DNA of 64,000 nt from Tistlia sp040905785 (GTDB lineage: Bacteria; Pseudomonadota; Alphaproteobacteria; Kiloniellales; DSM-21159), in assembly GCF_040905785.1 (NCBI RefSeq), contig NZ_JBBDQW010000006.1, positions 135,190 through 199,189 of the forward strand, given 5' to 3'. Under the pieces are notes generated by a model that made no database searches, was not told the DNA's origin, and worked only from the letters and a program-made list of their open reading frames with translations. This document shows, one piece after another, positions 7,872-17,162 of the stretch. Each line of letters begins with the position of its first letter. The first letter of the stretch is position 1. Made by a program: the position numbers and the translations under genes.

Positions 7872-9455
7872 TCAGAGCAGGCGCCGGCCCTGCTCCATCA
7901 GGCTACCGTTCAACCCCGAAAGCAGGCTCCGGACGTCGGGCTGGTCGTCGCTGAACTGGTAGAGGTAGAGCACCCCTCCGAAGACCAGCAGTAGAGCCAG
8001 CACGGAACTCACGAACGCCGACCCCTGAACCATTGTTCCGGGAAGGCTGCGCGACCTGATCTTGCTGACGCTGCCGAGCACGGGCAGGCCGAAGCTCCGG
8101 GCCAGCGCATCGCTGGTCTGGAAGCCGCCGGCGAGCTGCAGCCTCAGAAGGGCGAGCGCGATGCCGGCACCGAGCCCGGCGAAGAGCACCGCCGTCATGT
8201 AGAGACCGTGCGGCGGTCCACTCGGCGTCGCGGGCACGATCGGCGGCTCGACCACCCGGAATTCGACGGCGCTCGTCTCCACCTTCATGTCGCGTGCCAT
8301 GCGCGCCGACTCCCGGCGCGAAATCAGGGTCTCGTAGTTGCGCCGGGTCGTGTCGTAGTCGCGGGTCAGCTGCGTCAACTGGGCCTGGGCCTCGGGGGTC
8401 TGCTCGATCAGCGTCTCCAGGTCCTCCATGCGGGCCTGGGCGTTCCCGATGCGCGTCTCCGTCGCCTGGATCTGGCCCTCGACCCGCCTAAGCTCCGAGG
8501 CCAGGGCCTCGTATTCCGGATTGGGCGCCTGAGTCGTCGAGGAACCGCGGCCGCCCGAGCCGACTTCGCTCTGGAGCCGGTTGATCAGGTTCTGCTTAGA
8601 GATCACGTCCGGGTGCCGCTCGGTGTAGGTCAGCAGCAGCGCGTTCAGCTCGTCGCGGAGCTGGCTCAGCTGCCGCTGCTTCGGAGAGGAGCCGCCGGCC
8701 GTGGTGCTCGTGGTGAACTCCGGGGTCTCCGCCAGCTGCATCCGCAGCTGATTGCGCGACCAGTTCAGAGACGACAGCTCCTCCTGCAGGCGCTGAACGA
8801 CGGTCGTCTGCACGTCTATCTGGCGCAGGGCCCGATCGCTGCCGCCGAGCTCGCCGGCGTGCTGCCGTTGGAACTCGGCGACGGCCTGCTCGGCCTCCCG
8901 CAGCTCACGCTCGTGTCGGGCGATCTGCTCGTTGATGAACCGTTCGGCCTTGTCCGCGTCGCTCTGCGAAGCACCGAGGTTGCGCTCGACGAAGATGTTC
9001 AACAAGGCTGAGACGACGCGCTGCGAGAGCTCCGGGGAGGTGCTGTTGTAGCTGATGCGGAACAGTGCCGGCCCCTGCGTCTGCAGCTGGATGTTCTGGG
9101 AGAGCGATTCCAGCAGGCGATCGAGTTGAGCCGGCGTGTCGGCTCGCAGGTCCAGGTCGGTGACCTGCGCCAGCTCCTGCATGTTCGGCCGGGACAACAG
9201 CGTGCGGCGGACCACGTCGACCTGCGCCTCGATGTCCTGCCTCACCGCCAGCCCCTCCATCAGGGGGCCGAGCAGGGACTGGGTGTCGATGTAGATTTGC
9301 GCGGTCGAGGTATAGCGGTTGGGCATCGAGGCGACCCAGAGCCAGCCGCCCAGGCACACCACCCAGGCGACGACTGCGATCGTCCAGCGTCGGTCCCACA
9401 GGCCGTAGGCGTAGAACCGGAGCAGGCGTACGAGTTGCGACAAGCCCTCGTTCAT
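7872..9455 (-). CDS. XrtA-system polysaccharide chain-length determinant (Wzz/PCP type)
   Basis: Inner-membrane polysaccharide co-polymerase of 527 residues. There is a first membrane segment at about residues 20-40 (WTIAVVAWVVCLGGWLWVA), a long periplasmic coiled-coil domain, the conserved SRRESARMARDMKVETS stretch, and the Pro-rich IVPATPSGPPHGLYMTAVLF second membrane segment typical of Wzz. Unlike many homologues, a further hydrophobic stretch follows near the C-terminus (SSVLALLLVFGGVLYLYQ). It would oligomerise around the export path and be controlled by the tyrosine kinase encoded immediately downstream. The upstream export gene ends eight bases away, so the genes are cotranscribed. Confidence 0.92.
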   Translation of the reverse strand: MNEGLSQLVRLLRFYAYGLWDRRWTIAVVAWVVCLGGWLWVASMPNRYTSTAQIYIDTQSLLGPLMEGLAVRQDIEAQVDVVRRTLLSRPNMQELAQVTDLDLRADTPAQLDRLLESLSQNIQLQTQGPALFRISYNSTSPELSQRVVSALLNIFVERNLGASQSDADKAERFINEQIARHERELREAEQAVAEFQRQHAGELGGSDRALRQIDVQTTVVQRLQEELSSLNWSRNQLRMQLAETPEFTTSTTAGGSSPKQRQLSQLRDELNALLLTYTERHPDVISKQNLINRLQSEVGSGGRGSSTTQAPNPEYEALASELRRVEGQIQATETRIGNAQARMEDLETLIEQTPEAQAQLTQLTRDYDTTRRNYETLISRRESARMARDMKVETSAVEFRVVEPPIVPATPSGPPHGLYMTAVLFAGLGAGIALALLRLQLAGGFQTSDALARSFGLPVLGSVSKIRSRSLPGTMVQGSAFVSSVLALLLVFGGVLYLYQFSDDQPDVRSLLSGLNGSLMEQGRRLL

Positions 9456-9463
9456 CGGGATGC

Positions 9464-10093
9464 TTAGAGCCAGCTTTCGGGGATCAGGATGACGTCGCCC
9501 GGCAGCACGGGAGCGTTGGCGTCGATGTCGCCGTCGCGCAGCAGATCGTCCAGAGCGAGCGAGAACCTCTGGGCGTCCGGCCCCTCGCCGCGGATCAGCA
9601 CCGCGCCGTTGCCGGCCGCGAACTCGGTCAGCCCGCCGACCTCGATCATCACGTCGAGAACGGTCATGCCCGTGCGGTAGGGAAGAGCGACCGGCCTCTG
9701 GGCCTCGCCGACGACGCGAACCTGCTGGGTGAAGGGGCCGACGAAGCTGTTGACCAGGACTGTCACCACCGGGTCCTGGACGTAGGGCAGCAGCGCCTCC
9801 TCGAGATCCCGGGACAACTGCGTCGGAGTCTTGCCCGCGGCGACCATGTCGTCGACCAGCGGCGTCGAGATCCGGCCGTCAGGTCGCACCGGGATGCTGG
9901 TGGTGAGCTCCGGCGCGCGCCACACGAAGATCTGCACGGAATCGAGCGGTCCGATGCGGTAGTCCGGCGCTTCGGCCCCGGAGGTCGGAATGGCGGCCGG
10001 CACCTGCGGATAGTCGTTGCTCGCGCAGCCCGCGACCGCGAACCCCAGCAGGAGCGCCAGCGCCCCGCCCCACGTCTTCGCCAATTGCCTCAT
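9464..10093 (-). CDS. XrtA-system polysaccharide export lipoprotein (Wza-like)
   Basis: Periplasmic/outer-membrane exporter, 209 residues. The N-terminal lipobox LLGFAVAGC predicts lipidation at the Cys. The poly-export domain follows (YRIGPLDSVQIFVWRAPELT and VRPDGRISTPLVDDMVAAG), then SLBB-like strands ending in the usual VLPGDVILIPESWL. I chose the ATG at 10093, preceded by a purine-rich Shine-Dalgarno (GGGGGA) and giving a proper lipoprotein signal; a longer reading to 10270 has no signal-like N-terminus. This is the first gene of the operon, so the 440-base region upstream should contain the operon promoter. Confidence 0.92.
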   Translation of the reverse strand: MRQLAKTWGGALALLLGFAVAGCASNDYPQVPAAIPTSGAEAPDYRIGPLDSVQIFVWRAPELTTSIPVRPDGRISTPLVDDMVAAGKTPTQLSRDLEEALLPYVQDPVVTVLVNSFVGPFTQQVRVVGEAQRPVALPYRTGMTVLDVMIEVGGLTEFAAGNGAVLIRGEGPDAQRFSLALDDLLRDGDIDANAPVLPGDVILIPESWL

Positions 10094-10534
10094 CTCGAGT
10101 CCCCCCTCGTGTCTCAGTTGGACCGGTGTTCCGACAGTCCGGAACGCGTCCGATCTTGAAGCCCGCCCAGCTTCGCGTCCACTACAACCGGCACGATAGA
10201 TGCGCCGTCGCAGGGGATGCGATGCGATGCAGAAACTGCCGAAGGTGCAAAAAGTTTCCTCGCCCGGCAAACCCTGTCCTCCGCATCGTCGGCCACCCGC
10301 GAGGGAACGAACAGGCAGTCCGCTGCCGGAGCGCTATGGAGCGCAGAGCCGCGGTCGTCGCACCCGCTCCCGTCAGAATTCACCGTAGTAGGCGATCAGG
10401 AGTAGGCGATCAGGCGTCCGTTCTCTTAAACCGAGTAAAGGCGCGGCCCTCGAGTTAAGGAATTCCGGCGAACCTTAAAGTAAGAGAGTTTCGAGACTCT
10501 TTATGCTTTCAGCGGGCTGATCGGGCAAAGCGCC
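10094..10534. other. Intergenic region upstream of the XrtA operon
   Basis: About 440 bases without a convincing gene; the short open frames here are Arg/Cys rich with no family features. It holds a perfect 14-bp duplication at 10387-10414 and a small hairpin at 10485-10500. I looked for sigma-54 -24/-12 elements in both orientations and found only near misses with nine instead of ten bases between GG and GC. Confidence 0.6.
10387..10414. repeat. 14-bp direct repeat, two perfect copies
   Basis: AGTAGGCGATCAGG occurs twice back to back (10387-10400 and 10401-10414), about 300 bases before the first gene of the XrtA operon. It could be a binding site for a regulator that recognises direct repeats, or a simple slippage duplication. 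Confidence 0.8.
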
Positions 10535-11164
10535 TCAGCCCGCGCCGATTGCGCCGCGCAGCCCTTCGATCAGGGGAATGGGAGTCAGCGACAGGAGCAG
10601 CACCGCGGCCAGTGCGCCAGCCACCAGGGCCGCCACCACACCCAGCGCCAGAGCCAGCGGGCTGGTCGGCTTGCGCCGCGCGGCGCGCGTCGCCTCGGCC
10701 AGACGGGCCATCCGCTCGTCGACGGAATCGAGGGTCTGCGCGATGCGTGTGCCGGAGCCTTCGGGGATACGCGCGACCGCCTGTTGGAGCTGGGCCAGCT
10801 CCTGCGCCACCGCGGCCTGCTGACGCGTCTGGGCCTCCTCCAGGACCTGGAGGCGCCGCAGCGCCTCGCCTTGTCCCTCCTGGAGCGCGCCGGCCTGCTG
10901 GCGCAGCCGATCCAGCACCTCGGGCAGCGAGACGAGCGCCGGCGGCATCGGCGCGTGCCGGGACAGCGCCTCCTCGACGACCTCGGCGAGCAGGGCGCGC
11001 ACGCGGGTCGGGTCGCCGCCGGCAGCGTCGGCCACCAGCCCGTCGGCCTGCCGGCCCGCCATCGCCGAGCCGAGGGCATCGGCGAGGTAGGTCAGGTTGT
11101 TGCGGTCTTCCGCGCTGTCGGGCGCGGCATCCACGGTGCTTTGTCCTGGCATCGTCTCTCCCAT
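10535..11164 (-). CDS. Unknown coiled-coil protein with C-terminal membrane anchor
   Basis: A protein of about 209 residues that I do not recognise. The N-terminal third is Ala/Asp rich. The middle (roughly residues 75-160) is rich in Gln, Glu, Leu and Arg with heptad-like spacing (LQVLEEAQTRQQAAVAQELA) and is probably a coiled coil. A basic patch (ARRKPTSP) precedes a strong membrane segment (LALALGVVAALVAGALAAVL) near the C-terminus, giving a tail-anchored look. The start was placed at 11164, with GAGGAA just upstream; a Met four codons later is also possible. It is transcribed away from the type I secretion genes across about 280 bases. A link to secretion or to the polysaccharide operon is only positional. 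Confidence 0.65.
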   Translation of the reverse strand: MGETMPGQSTVDAAPDSAEDRNNLTYLADALGSAMAGRQADGLVADAAGGDPTRVRALLAEVVEEALSRHAPMPPALVSLPEVLDRLRQQAGALQEGQGEALRRLQVLEEAQTRQQAAVAQELAQLQQAVARIPEGSGTRIAQTLDSVDERMARLAEATRAARRKPTSPLALALGVVAALVAGALAAVLLLSLTPIPLIEGLRGAIGAG

Positions 11165-11447
11165 CTGGTTCCTCGCAGCCACGTGACGAAGCGCGGGGGG
11201 CGACTTAGGCACGCCCCGGCCCCCCAAGCTCCTTCATTTGGCCAACATTCTCGCCTTTTGTAGTCGACCGAGGAGCGTCGCGCAGGGGCGGCGCTATCCG
11301 GGTTTTGCCGTCCTCTCGCGCATTTTTGCGACAGGACAACTCGGCAGGGGACGATTCGATCCCGTGGCACGCGGCTCTCGCGGGCGTCACGGGGGCAGCG
11401 CCGCCGTCGGGTGCTCCACGGATTGTTAAGGGATGGGGGGTACTTTC

Positions 11448-13391
11448 ATGGCTAACGAAGAGACCGGTCGGTCGGCGCGAGGGGGCCGTCGCGACCGGCG
11501 CGCCTCGATCGCTCCTCCTTCCGCCGGATACCCCAGTGACATGCGCCCAACCGACGACCAATCCTCCGGCCCGGGCTTCCTGGGCATCTGCGGCCAAGCC
11601 TTCGGGGTGACGGCGCTGTTCAGCGTCGGCGTCGCCTTCATGGCCTTCGCCTCGCCGCTGTTCTCCATGCAGATCTACGACAGGGTGCTGTCGAGCCGCA
11701 GCGCGGCCACGTTGCTCTGGCTGGCGGTCATCGTCGCCTTCCTGCTGGGCGCCATGGCCCTGCTGGACGCGATCCGCTCGCGCATCCTGCAGCGCGCGGC
11801 GGGCCGCCTGGAGCGCGAGTTCGTCCCAAAGCTGCTCGCCATCTCCTTCGACCGTGCCCTGACCGACAGCCCGGCGAAGGGCGGCCTCGTGCTCCGCGAC
11901 TTCGACACCCTGAAGTCCTTCCTCGGCTCGAGCCAGGCGCTCGCCTTCTTCGACGCGCCGATGGCGCCGCTGTTCATCGCGGCGATCTGGCTGCTGCATC
12001 CGATGCTCGGGCTGATCGCGACCGGCGGCGCGCTGCTGCTGGTGGTGCTCGCCTGCGGCAACGAGTTGAGCGCGCGCCGCCCGATGGCCCAGGCGCAGGC
12101 GCGCTCGATCGCCGCCTCGACCCTGCTGGACAACTCGCTGCGCAACGGCGAGGCGATGCACGCCATGGGCATGGTCGGGCCCTTCTCTGCACGGCTGGCC
12201 GGAATGCGCGGCCACGCCGTCGCCGCCGGCATGCGGGCCGGCGACCGGGCCGGCACCTACCTCGGCCTGACCAAGTTCGTGCGCCAGATGCTCCAGGTCG
12301 CACTGCTCGGCTGCGGCGCCTGGCTGGTCATCGGCCAGGAGCTCTCGGCGGGCGCGATCATCGCCGTCTCGATCCTGTCGCAGCGCGCGCTGCAGCCGGT
12401 CGAGCAGATCATCGGCGCCTGGAAGCGCTTCCAGCAGGCCAGCCGCGCCCACCGCAACCTGAGCGAGGCGATCGCCACGCTGGCGCCGGACGTCCCGCGG
12501 GTCGAGCTGCCGGCGCCCCTGGGCAACCTGAGCGCGGAGGGTGTCGTAGTGTGCCCGCCGGGCCGGGCGGAGCCGGTGATCCGCGGCGTCGACCTGCGCG
12601 TGCCGGCCGGCACCGCGGTCGCCATCGTCGGGCCCAGCGGCTCGGGCAAGTCGAGCCTCCTGCGCGCCCTGATCGGGACCTGGCCGCTGAAGTCGGGCGT
12701 GGTGCGTCTCGACGGTGCCGACCTGCACCTCTGGGAGCGGGGGCAGCTCGGCCCGCACGTCGGCTACCTGCCCCAGGACGTCGAGCTGTTCCCCGGCACG
12801 GTCGGCGAGAACATCGCCCGCTTCGGCGCGATCGACTCCGAGGCCGTCGTCGCCGCCGCCCGGCGCGCCAACGTCCACGAGACGGTGCTGGCGATGCCGG
12901 ACGGCTACGACACCCTGATCGGCCCTGGCGATCATGCGCTCTCGGCCGGACAGCGGCAGATGATCGGCCTGGCACGGGCGCTTTACGGGGACCCGAAGCT
13001 GCTGCTGCTCGACGAGCCCAACGCCCATCTCGACGAGGCCGGGGAACGCAAGCTCTCAAGCGCCATCCGGGACGCCAAGCAGCGCGGCGCCGCCATCGTA
13101 GTCGTCTCCCACCGCAGCGGCATCCTGGACGCCATCGACGCGCTGGTGATGCTGGAGGACGGGCGCGTCAGCGGCATCCGCAAGCGCCGCGACGCCGTCG
13201 GCGAGGCGGCCGAGCCCCTTGCCGCTCCCGCTGCGGGCGAGGGCCGGATCGCGGCGGCCTTTCCCCAGCGCGCTCCCAAAGAAGCCCCGGCGGCGGACGG
13301 CGCAGCCTCCGAGCCACGCGGCCAGGTGATGCCGCTGGACGTCGCCGCCCGCGCAAGGCACCGCCTGGCCGAAGCGGCTGCCCAGAGCTGA
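11448..13391 (+). CDS. Type I secretion ABC transporter (PrtD/HlyB class, no peptidase domain)
   Basis: Inner-membrane export ATPase of 647 residues, built as a membrane domain (segments between about residues 45 and 300) followed by the nucleotide-binding domain. Walker A is GPSGSGKSS near residue 395, the signature is LSAGQRQMIGLARALYG, Walker B is LLLLDEPNAHLD, and the H-loop is VVVSHR. No C39-like peptidase domain is present, as in PrtD/LapB-type exporters of RTX proteins. I chose the ATG at 11448 with a GGGGGG ribosome-binding stretch upstream; an ATG five codons earlier is possible. The C-terminal 80 residues are an Ala-rich extension. The HlyD partner follows directly. No substrate or TolC-like gene is visible. 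Confidence 0.92.
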   Translation: MANEETGRSARGGRRDRRASIAPPSAGYPSDMRPTDDQSSGPGFLGICGQAFGVTALFSVGVAFMAFASPLFSMQIYDRVLSSRSAATLLWLAVIVAFLLGAMALLDAIRSRILQRAAGRLEREFVPKLLAISFDRALTDSPAKGGLVLRDFDTLKSFLGSSQALAFFDAPMAPLFIAAIWLLHPMLGLIATGGALLLVVLACGNELSARRPMAQAQARSIAASTLLDNSLRNGEAMHAMGMVGPFSARLAGMRGHAVAAGMRAGDRAGTYLGLTKFVRQMLQVALLGCGAWLVIGQELSAGAIIAVSILSQRALQPVEQIIGAWKRFQQASRAHRNLSEAIATLAPDVPRVELPAPLGNLSAEGVVVCPPGRAEPVIRGVDLRVPAGTAVAIVGPSGSGKSSLLRALIGTWPLKSGVVRLDGADLHLWERGQLGPHVGYLPQDVELFPGTVGENIARFGAIDSEAVVAAARRANVHETVLAMPDGYDTLIGPGDHALSAGQRQMIGLARALYGDPKLLLLDEPNAHLDEAGERKLSSAIRDAKQRGAAIVVVSHRSGILDAIDALVMLEDGRVSGIRKRRDAVGEAAEPLAAPAAGEGRIAAAFPQRAPKEAPAADGAASEPRGQVMPLDVAARARHRLAEAAAQS

Positions 13392-13440
13392 ACTGCCCAG
13401 AGCTGAACTGCCCAGAGCTGAACTGCCGAGAGCCGAACCG
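13381..13440. repeat. 15-bp tandem repeat, four copies
   Basis: Unit CCCAGAGCTGAACTG: three identical copies (13381-13425) and one diverged copy (13426-13440). It starts inside the last codons of the ABC transporter gene; the stop codon lies in the first copy. It fills most of the gap before the HlyD-type gene. Confidence 0.95.
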
Positions 13441-13484
13441 CCGCGCGAAGCGACCCGCGAACCTCCAACCCAGGGCCAGCAGCC

Positions 13485-14831
13485 ATGTCGCTAACCACCC
13501 TCGTTCCGACCCCGCCGGGCACGCCGCAGGGCCTCGAGAGTCACCCGGTCGCCTGGGGTGGCTCCACGCGCCTCGGCCTCCTGGTCCTGCTCGTCGCCTT
13601 CGGCGGCTTCCTCGCTTGGTCGCTGAGCGCGCACCTGGCCAGCGCCGTGATCGCCAGCGCCTCCGTCGTGATCGAGACCGACCGCAAGGCCGTGCAGCAC
13701 CTGGAGGGCGGGATCGTCCGCGAGGTGCTGGTCGGCGAAGGCGACCTCGTCGCCCAGGGCCAGCCGCTGGTGCGCCTCGACCCGCTCCAGGACCAGGCCG
13801 AGAGCCAGGCGCTGAGTCTCAGGATCGCCGCGGCGCGCGCCCAGATCGCCCGCACCACCGCAGAGCAGGAGGGGCTGTCGTCGGTCGCCTTCCCATCCGA
13901 CCTGCAGGCCGACGCCGAGCGCGACCCGGCGGTCGCCGGCGTGCTGCGCTCGGAGCAGAAGCACTTCCAGGCGCGGCGCGCCAAGCTGGTCGGCGAGCGG
14001 GACATCCTGGCCAACCGGCGCGCCCACGCCGAGGAGCGCCTCGCCGCCATGGCCGACGAGCTGGCCTCGACGAACCGCCAGATCGAGCTGGTGACGGAGG
14101 AGCTGGCCGGGGCGACCACGCTCCACAAGAAGGGCTACGCACCCAAGACCCGCCTCCTCGCCCTGGAGCGCGAGCGCGAGCGGCTGCGCGGCATCGGCAG
14201 CGGGACCCGCGCCCAGATGGCGCAGCAGCAGCAGCAGGTAACGGAGAGCGAGCTGGAGGTGCTGCAGCTCGAGACGAGCATGGCCGAGGAGGCTTCAAAG
14301 CAGTTCCGCGCCGCGCAGAGCGAGCTGGGCGACCTGACCGGGCGAGCGACCACCGCCGGCGACCGTCTCGACCGCCTGGCGCTGCGTGCGCCGGCCGCCG
14401 GCTACGTCGTCAAGATGATGGGCCACGGGCCGGGCTCCGTGGTCAGGCCCGGCGAGACCCTGATGGAGATCGTCCCGCGCGACGAGGCACTGGTCATCGA
14501 GGCCATGGTGGCGCCGGCGGACGTCGACAACGTCGCCGTCGGGCGCCGCAGCGAGATCCGATTCTCCGGCCTCACGGACCGCAACCAGGCGCCGGTCTTC
14601 GGCAGCGTTGCCGTGGTCTCGGCCGACCGCCTGCTCGACGAGGCGACCAACACGGCCTACTACAGCGTCCGCGTCGCGGTCGACGAGAGCGAGCTCGGCA
14701 AGCTGCCCACCGGCGCCTTTCGGCCGGGCGCTCCGGCCGAGGTGCTGATCCTCGGCTCCGACCGCACCCTGCTCGACTACCTGACCGACCCGCTGTTCTC
14801 CAGCCTGAGGCTCGCCTTCCGCGAGGAGTAG
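13485..14831 (+). CDS. HlyD-family periplasmic adaptor of type I secretion
   Basis: Membrane-fusion protein of 448 residues that would bridge the ABC exporter and an outer-membrane TolC-type channel. A single membrane segment lies at about residues 30-48 (LLVLLVAFGGFLAWSL). The biotinyl/lipoyl half-motif IETDRKAVQHLEGGIVREVL follows, then a long alpha-helical hairpin with Glu/Arg/Gln-rich sequence. The second lipoyl half and the barrel domain come after it (LRAPAAGYVVKMMGH, RPGETLMEIVPRDEAL). It pairs with the ABC gene 94 bases upstream as a PrtD-PrtE style unit. Family assignment is clear; the cargo is unknown. Confidence 0.93.
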   Translation: MSLTTLVPTPPGTPQGLESHPVAWGGSTRLGLLVLLVAFGGFLAWSLSAHLASAVIASASVVIETDRKAVQHLEGGIVREVLVGEGDLVAQGQPLVRLDPLQDQAESQALSLRIAAARAQIARTTAEQEGLSSVAFPSDLQADAERDPAVAGVLRSEQKHFQARRAKLVGERDILANRRAHAEERLAAMADELASTNRQIELVTEELAGATTLHKKGYAPKTRLLALERERERLRGIGSGTRAQMAQQQQQVTESELEVLQLETSMAEEASKQFRAAQSELGDLTGRATTAGDRLDRLALRAPAAGYVVKMMGHGPGSVVRPGETLMEIVPRDEALVIEAMVAPADVDNVAVGRRSEIRFSGLTDRNQAPVFGSVAVVSADRLLDEATNTAYYSVRVAVDESELGKLPTGAFRPGAPAEVLILGSDRTLLDYLTDPLFSSLRLAFREE

Positions 14832-14999
14832 CGGCCCCACCGCCGCTTCGACGACGCGCGGCGCGATTCTTTGGAACCGATGGCGGGCCGCAGGACTTTG
14901 GCCGCAGCGGAGCGGCGTGGGTGCCCCGGGAGCGGTGCGCCCCTTTCCGCTTGTCGCCCGCTGCGGCGGAGTCCCAAGAAGCTAGAGAGCAGGAGTGTC

Positions 15000-17162
15000 A
15001 TGCGAAGGATCTGCCTCGTCGGCGCCGGCGTGATCGCTGAAACCCACGCCGAGGTCCTGAGCGGACTTCCGAACACGCGCATCGCGGCCGTCGTCGACCC
15101 CTCCGAGACCGCCCGGCGGGGGCTCGCCGGACGGTGGAGCGTCCCGGCGCACTTCGCCGATTCGGCCGAGGCCATCGCCGCCGGCGTCGCCGATCGTGCG
15201 CACATCCTGACGCCGCCCAATCTGCATGCGCGCGCGGCGCTGCCCTGGCTGCAGGCCGGCCTGCCGGCCCTGATCGAAAAGCCGGTCGCGGCCACCGTCG
15301 CGGAGAGCGCCGAACTGCGCGCCGCGGCCGAGGCCGCGGGGATCGCCGCCGGGGTCAACCACAACTTCCTGCACCACCCGGCCTTTCTCGCCCTCAAGGA
15401 TGCGCTCGACGACGGCAGCCTGGGTCCGCTGCGGGCGCTGCACTGCAGCTTCAACGTGCCGCTGCGCCAGCTCGCCGCCGGGCAGTTCGGCCACTGGATG
15501 TTCGACCGGCCCCTCAACCTGCTGCTCGAGCAGGCGGTGCATCCGCTGTCGCAGGTCGTCGGCCTCGCCGGCAAGGTGACGGTGCGCGCCGCCCAGGCCG
15601 GCCCGTTCCGCGAGATATCGCCCGGCGTGCGCTTCTACGAGTCCTGCACGGCGCTGCTCGAGGGCGAGGCCCTGCCCGTGACCCTGCAGTTCCGGGTCGG
15701 CGCCGGCTTCCCCGACTGGACGCTGACGGCGACCTGCGACGACGGCGTCGCCGTCGCCGACATGCTCGGCAACCGCTTCCACACGCGCCGACGCGGACCC
15801 TGGATCGACTTCGTCGACGCCTACCTGGCGAACCGGGCCAACGCCGGCGAGCTGCTGCGCGCCGGCCGCCGCAACGCCTCCAACTATCTGGCTTCGCTGG
15901 TCAAGCTGCAGCCCCGCTCGGACCCCTTCTTCAAGTCCATGCAGGGCAGCATCGCGGCCTTCCACGAGGCGCTCGACGCCGGCCGTCCGCCGCGCTCCGA
16001 CCTCGCCTTCGGGGCGGACCTCGTGGCGCTTTGCGCCGAGCTCGCCGAGCGCGCCTTTCCTGCGCCCGCCAAAGCCTCGCCCACCAAGTCCCGCGGCGCG
16101 GAGCCGGTCTCGGCAGACGCCCAGGACTGGGACGTCGCCGTGCTCGGCGGCACCGGCTTCATCGGCCGCCACACGGTCGCCGGACTGCTCGATGCCGGCC
16201 ACACGGTCGGGGTGATGGCGCGCAACCTGCGCAACCTGCCCGCCCTCTACACCCATCCCCGGGTGCGGCTGCTGCAAGGCGACGTGCGCGACCCCGAGGC
16301 GGTCGGCAGGGCGATCGGCAAGGCCGGCATCGTCGTCAACCTCGCCCACGGCGGCGGCGGCGGCTCCTTCGAGGAGATCCGCGCAGCGCTGGTCGGCAGC
16401 GCCGTGACCGTCGCCGAGGCCTGCCTCGACAGGGGCGTCCGGCGCCTGGTCCACGTCGGCTCGATCGCCGGGCTCTACCTCGGCGAGGAAGCCGTGGTGA
16501 CCGGCGAAACCCCGGCCGACCCACAGGGCGAGCAGCGCGCCGACTACGCCCGCGCGAAGGCCGAGGCCGACGAGGCGCTGCTGGCGCTGCATCGCAGCCG
16601 GGGTCTCCCGGTCGTGGTGCTGCGCCCCGGCCTCGTCGTCGGCGCCGGCACCAGCCCCTTCCACAGCGGCCTCGGCCTGTTCAACAACGAGCAGCACTGC
16701 GTCGGCTGGAACCGCGGCGACAACCCCCTGCCCTTCGTCCTGGCCGAAGACGTCGCCGCCGCCATCGAGGCCGCCTGCCGGCAGCCGGACATCGAGGGGC
16801 GCAGCTTCAACCTGGTCGGCGCCGTGCGGCCGAGCGCCCGCGAGTACCTGGCCGAGGTCGGCCGGCGCACCGGCCGGCCGCTGGTCTTCCATCCCCAGGC
16901 GCCTCGCCGCCTGTGGGCCGAGGAGGTCGCCAAGTGGGGCGTCAAGCGCGCGATCGGGCGCCGCGCCGCCTGGCCCTACTTCCGCGACATCCGCTCGCGC
17001 GGGCTGACCGCGCGCTTCGACGTCTCCGACGCGCAGCGCGCGCTCGGCTGGCAGCCGGTCTCCGACCCGGCGGCCTTCTACGAGCGCTGCCTCGCCGGGG
17101 AGGAGCCGGCGGCGCGCCCGGACCCGGCCGAACAGCCGGCGGCCCGGCGGAGCGGCACCTGA
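15000..17162 (+). CDS. Gfo/Idh/MocA dehydrogenase fused to an SDR sugar epimerase/dehydratase
   Basis: A 720-residue fusion. Residues 1 to about 365 form a Gfo/Idh/MocA NAD(P)-dependent oxidoreductase: ICLVGAGVIAETHAEVL is the Rossmann motif, followed by LIEKPVAATVAES, the EKP signature. A short linker leads into an extended SDR domain (VAVLGGTGFIGRHTVAGLL, nucleotide-binding GxxGxxG; the YARAK catalytic Tyr/Lys; VLRPGLVVGAG). Oxidation plus epimerisation or dehydration of a nucleotide sugar is the natural reading, but the substrate is not visible. The ATG at 15000 has AGGAG six bases upstream. Its stop overlaps the start of the glycosyltransferase (TGATG), so the two are coupled, which supports a sugar-assembly role. 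Confidence 0.9.
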   Translation: MRRICLVGAGVIAETHAEVLSGLPNTRIAAVVDPSETARRGLAGRWSVPAHFADSAEAIAAGVADRAHILTPPNLHARAALPWLQAGLPALIEKPVAATVAESAELRAAAEAAGIAAGVNHNFLHHPAFLALKDALDDGSLGPLRALHCSFNVPLRQLAAGQFGHWMFDRPLNLLLEQAVHPLSQVVGLAGKVTVRAAQAGPFREISPGVRFYESCTALLEGEALPVTLQFRVGAGFPDWTLTATCDDGVAVADMLGNRFHTRRRGPWIDFVDAYLANRANAGELLRAGRRNASNYLASLVKLQPRSDPFFKSMQGSIAAFHEALDAGRPPRSDLAFGADLVALCAELAERAFPAPAKASPTKSRGAEPVSADAQDWDVAVLGGTGFIGRHTVAGLLDAGHTVGVMARNLRNLPALYTHPRVRLLQGDVRDPEAVGRAIGKAGIVVNLAHGGGGGSFEEIRAALVGSAVTVAEACLDRGVRRLVHVGSIAGLYLGEEAVVTGETPADPQGEQRADYARAKAEADEALLALHRSRGLPVVVLRPGLVVGAGTSPFHSGLGLFNNEQHCVGWNRGDNPLPFVLAEDVAAAIEAACRQPDIEGRSFNLVGAVRPSAREYLAEVGRRTGRPLVFHPQAPRRLWAEEVAKWGVKRAIGRRAAWPYFRDIRSRGLTARFDVSDAQRALGWQPVSDPAAFYERCLAGEEPAARPDPAEQPAARRSGT

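Noticed and set aside
10126..10458. A 110-residue open reading in the gap before the XrtA operon
   Set aside because: Arg/Cys-rich, no ribosome-binding site, no family-like stretch, and it overlaps the start of the exporter's likely promoter region.
10484..10501. Hairpin AGAGT-TTCGAG-ACTCT as a rho-independent terminator of the coiled-coil gene
   Set aside because: The stem is only five to seven base pairs and there is no clear T-run after it on the minus strand.
10094..10534. Sigma-54 elements before the XrtA operon
   Set aside because: The two best matches on the minus strand (around GCAAAAAGTTTCC and GCAAACCCTGTCC on the plus strand) have nine-base spacing.
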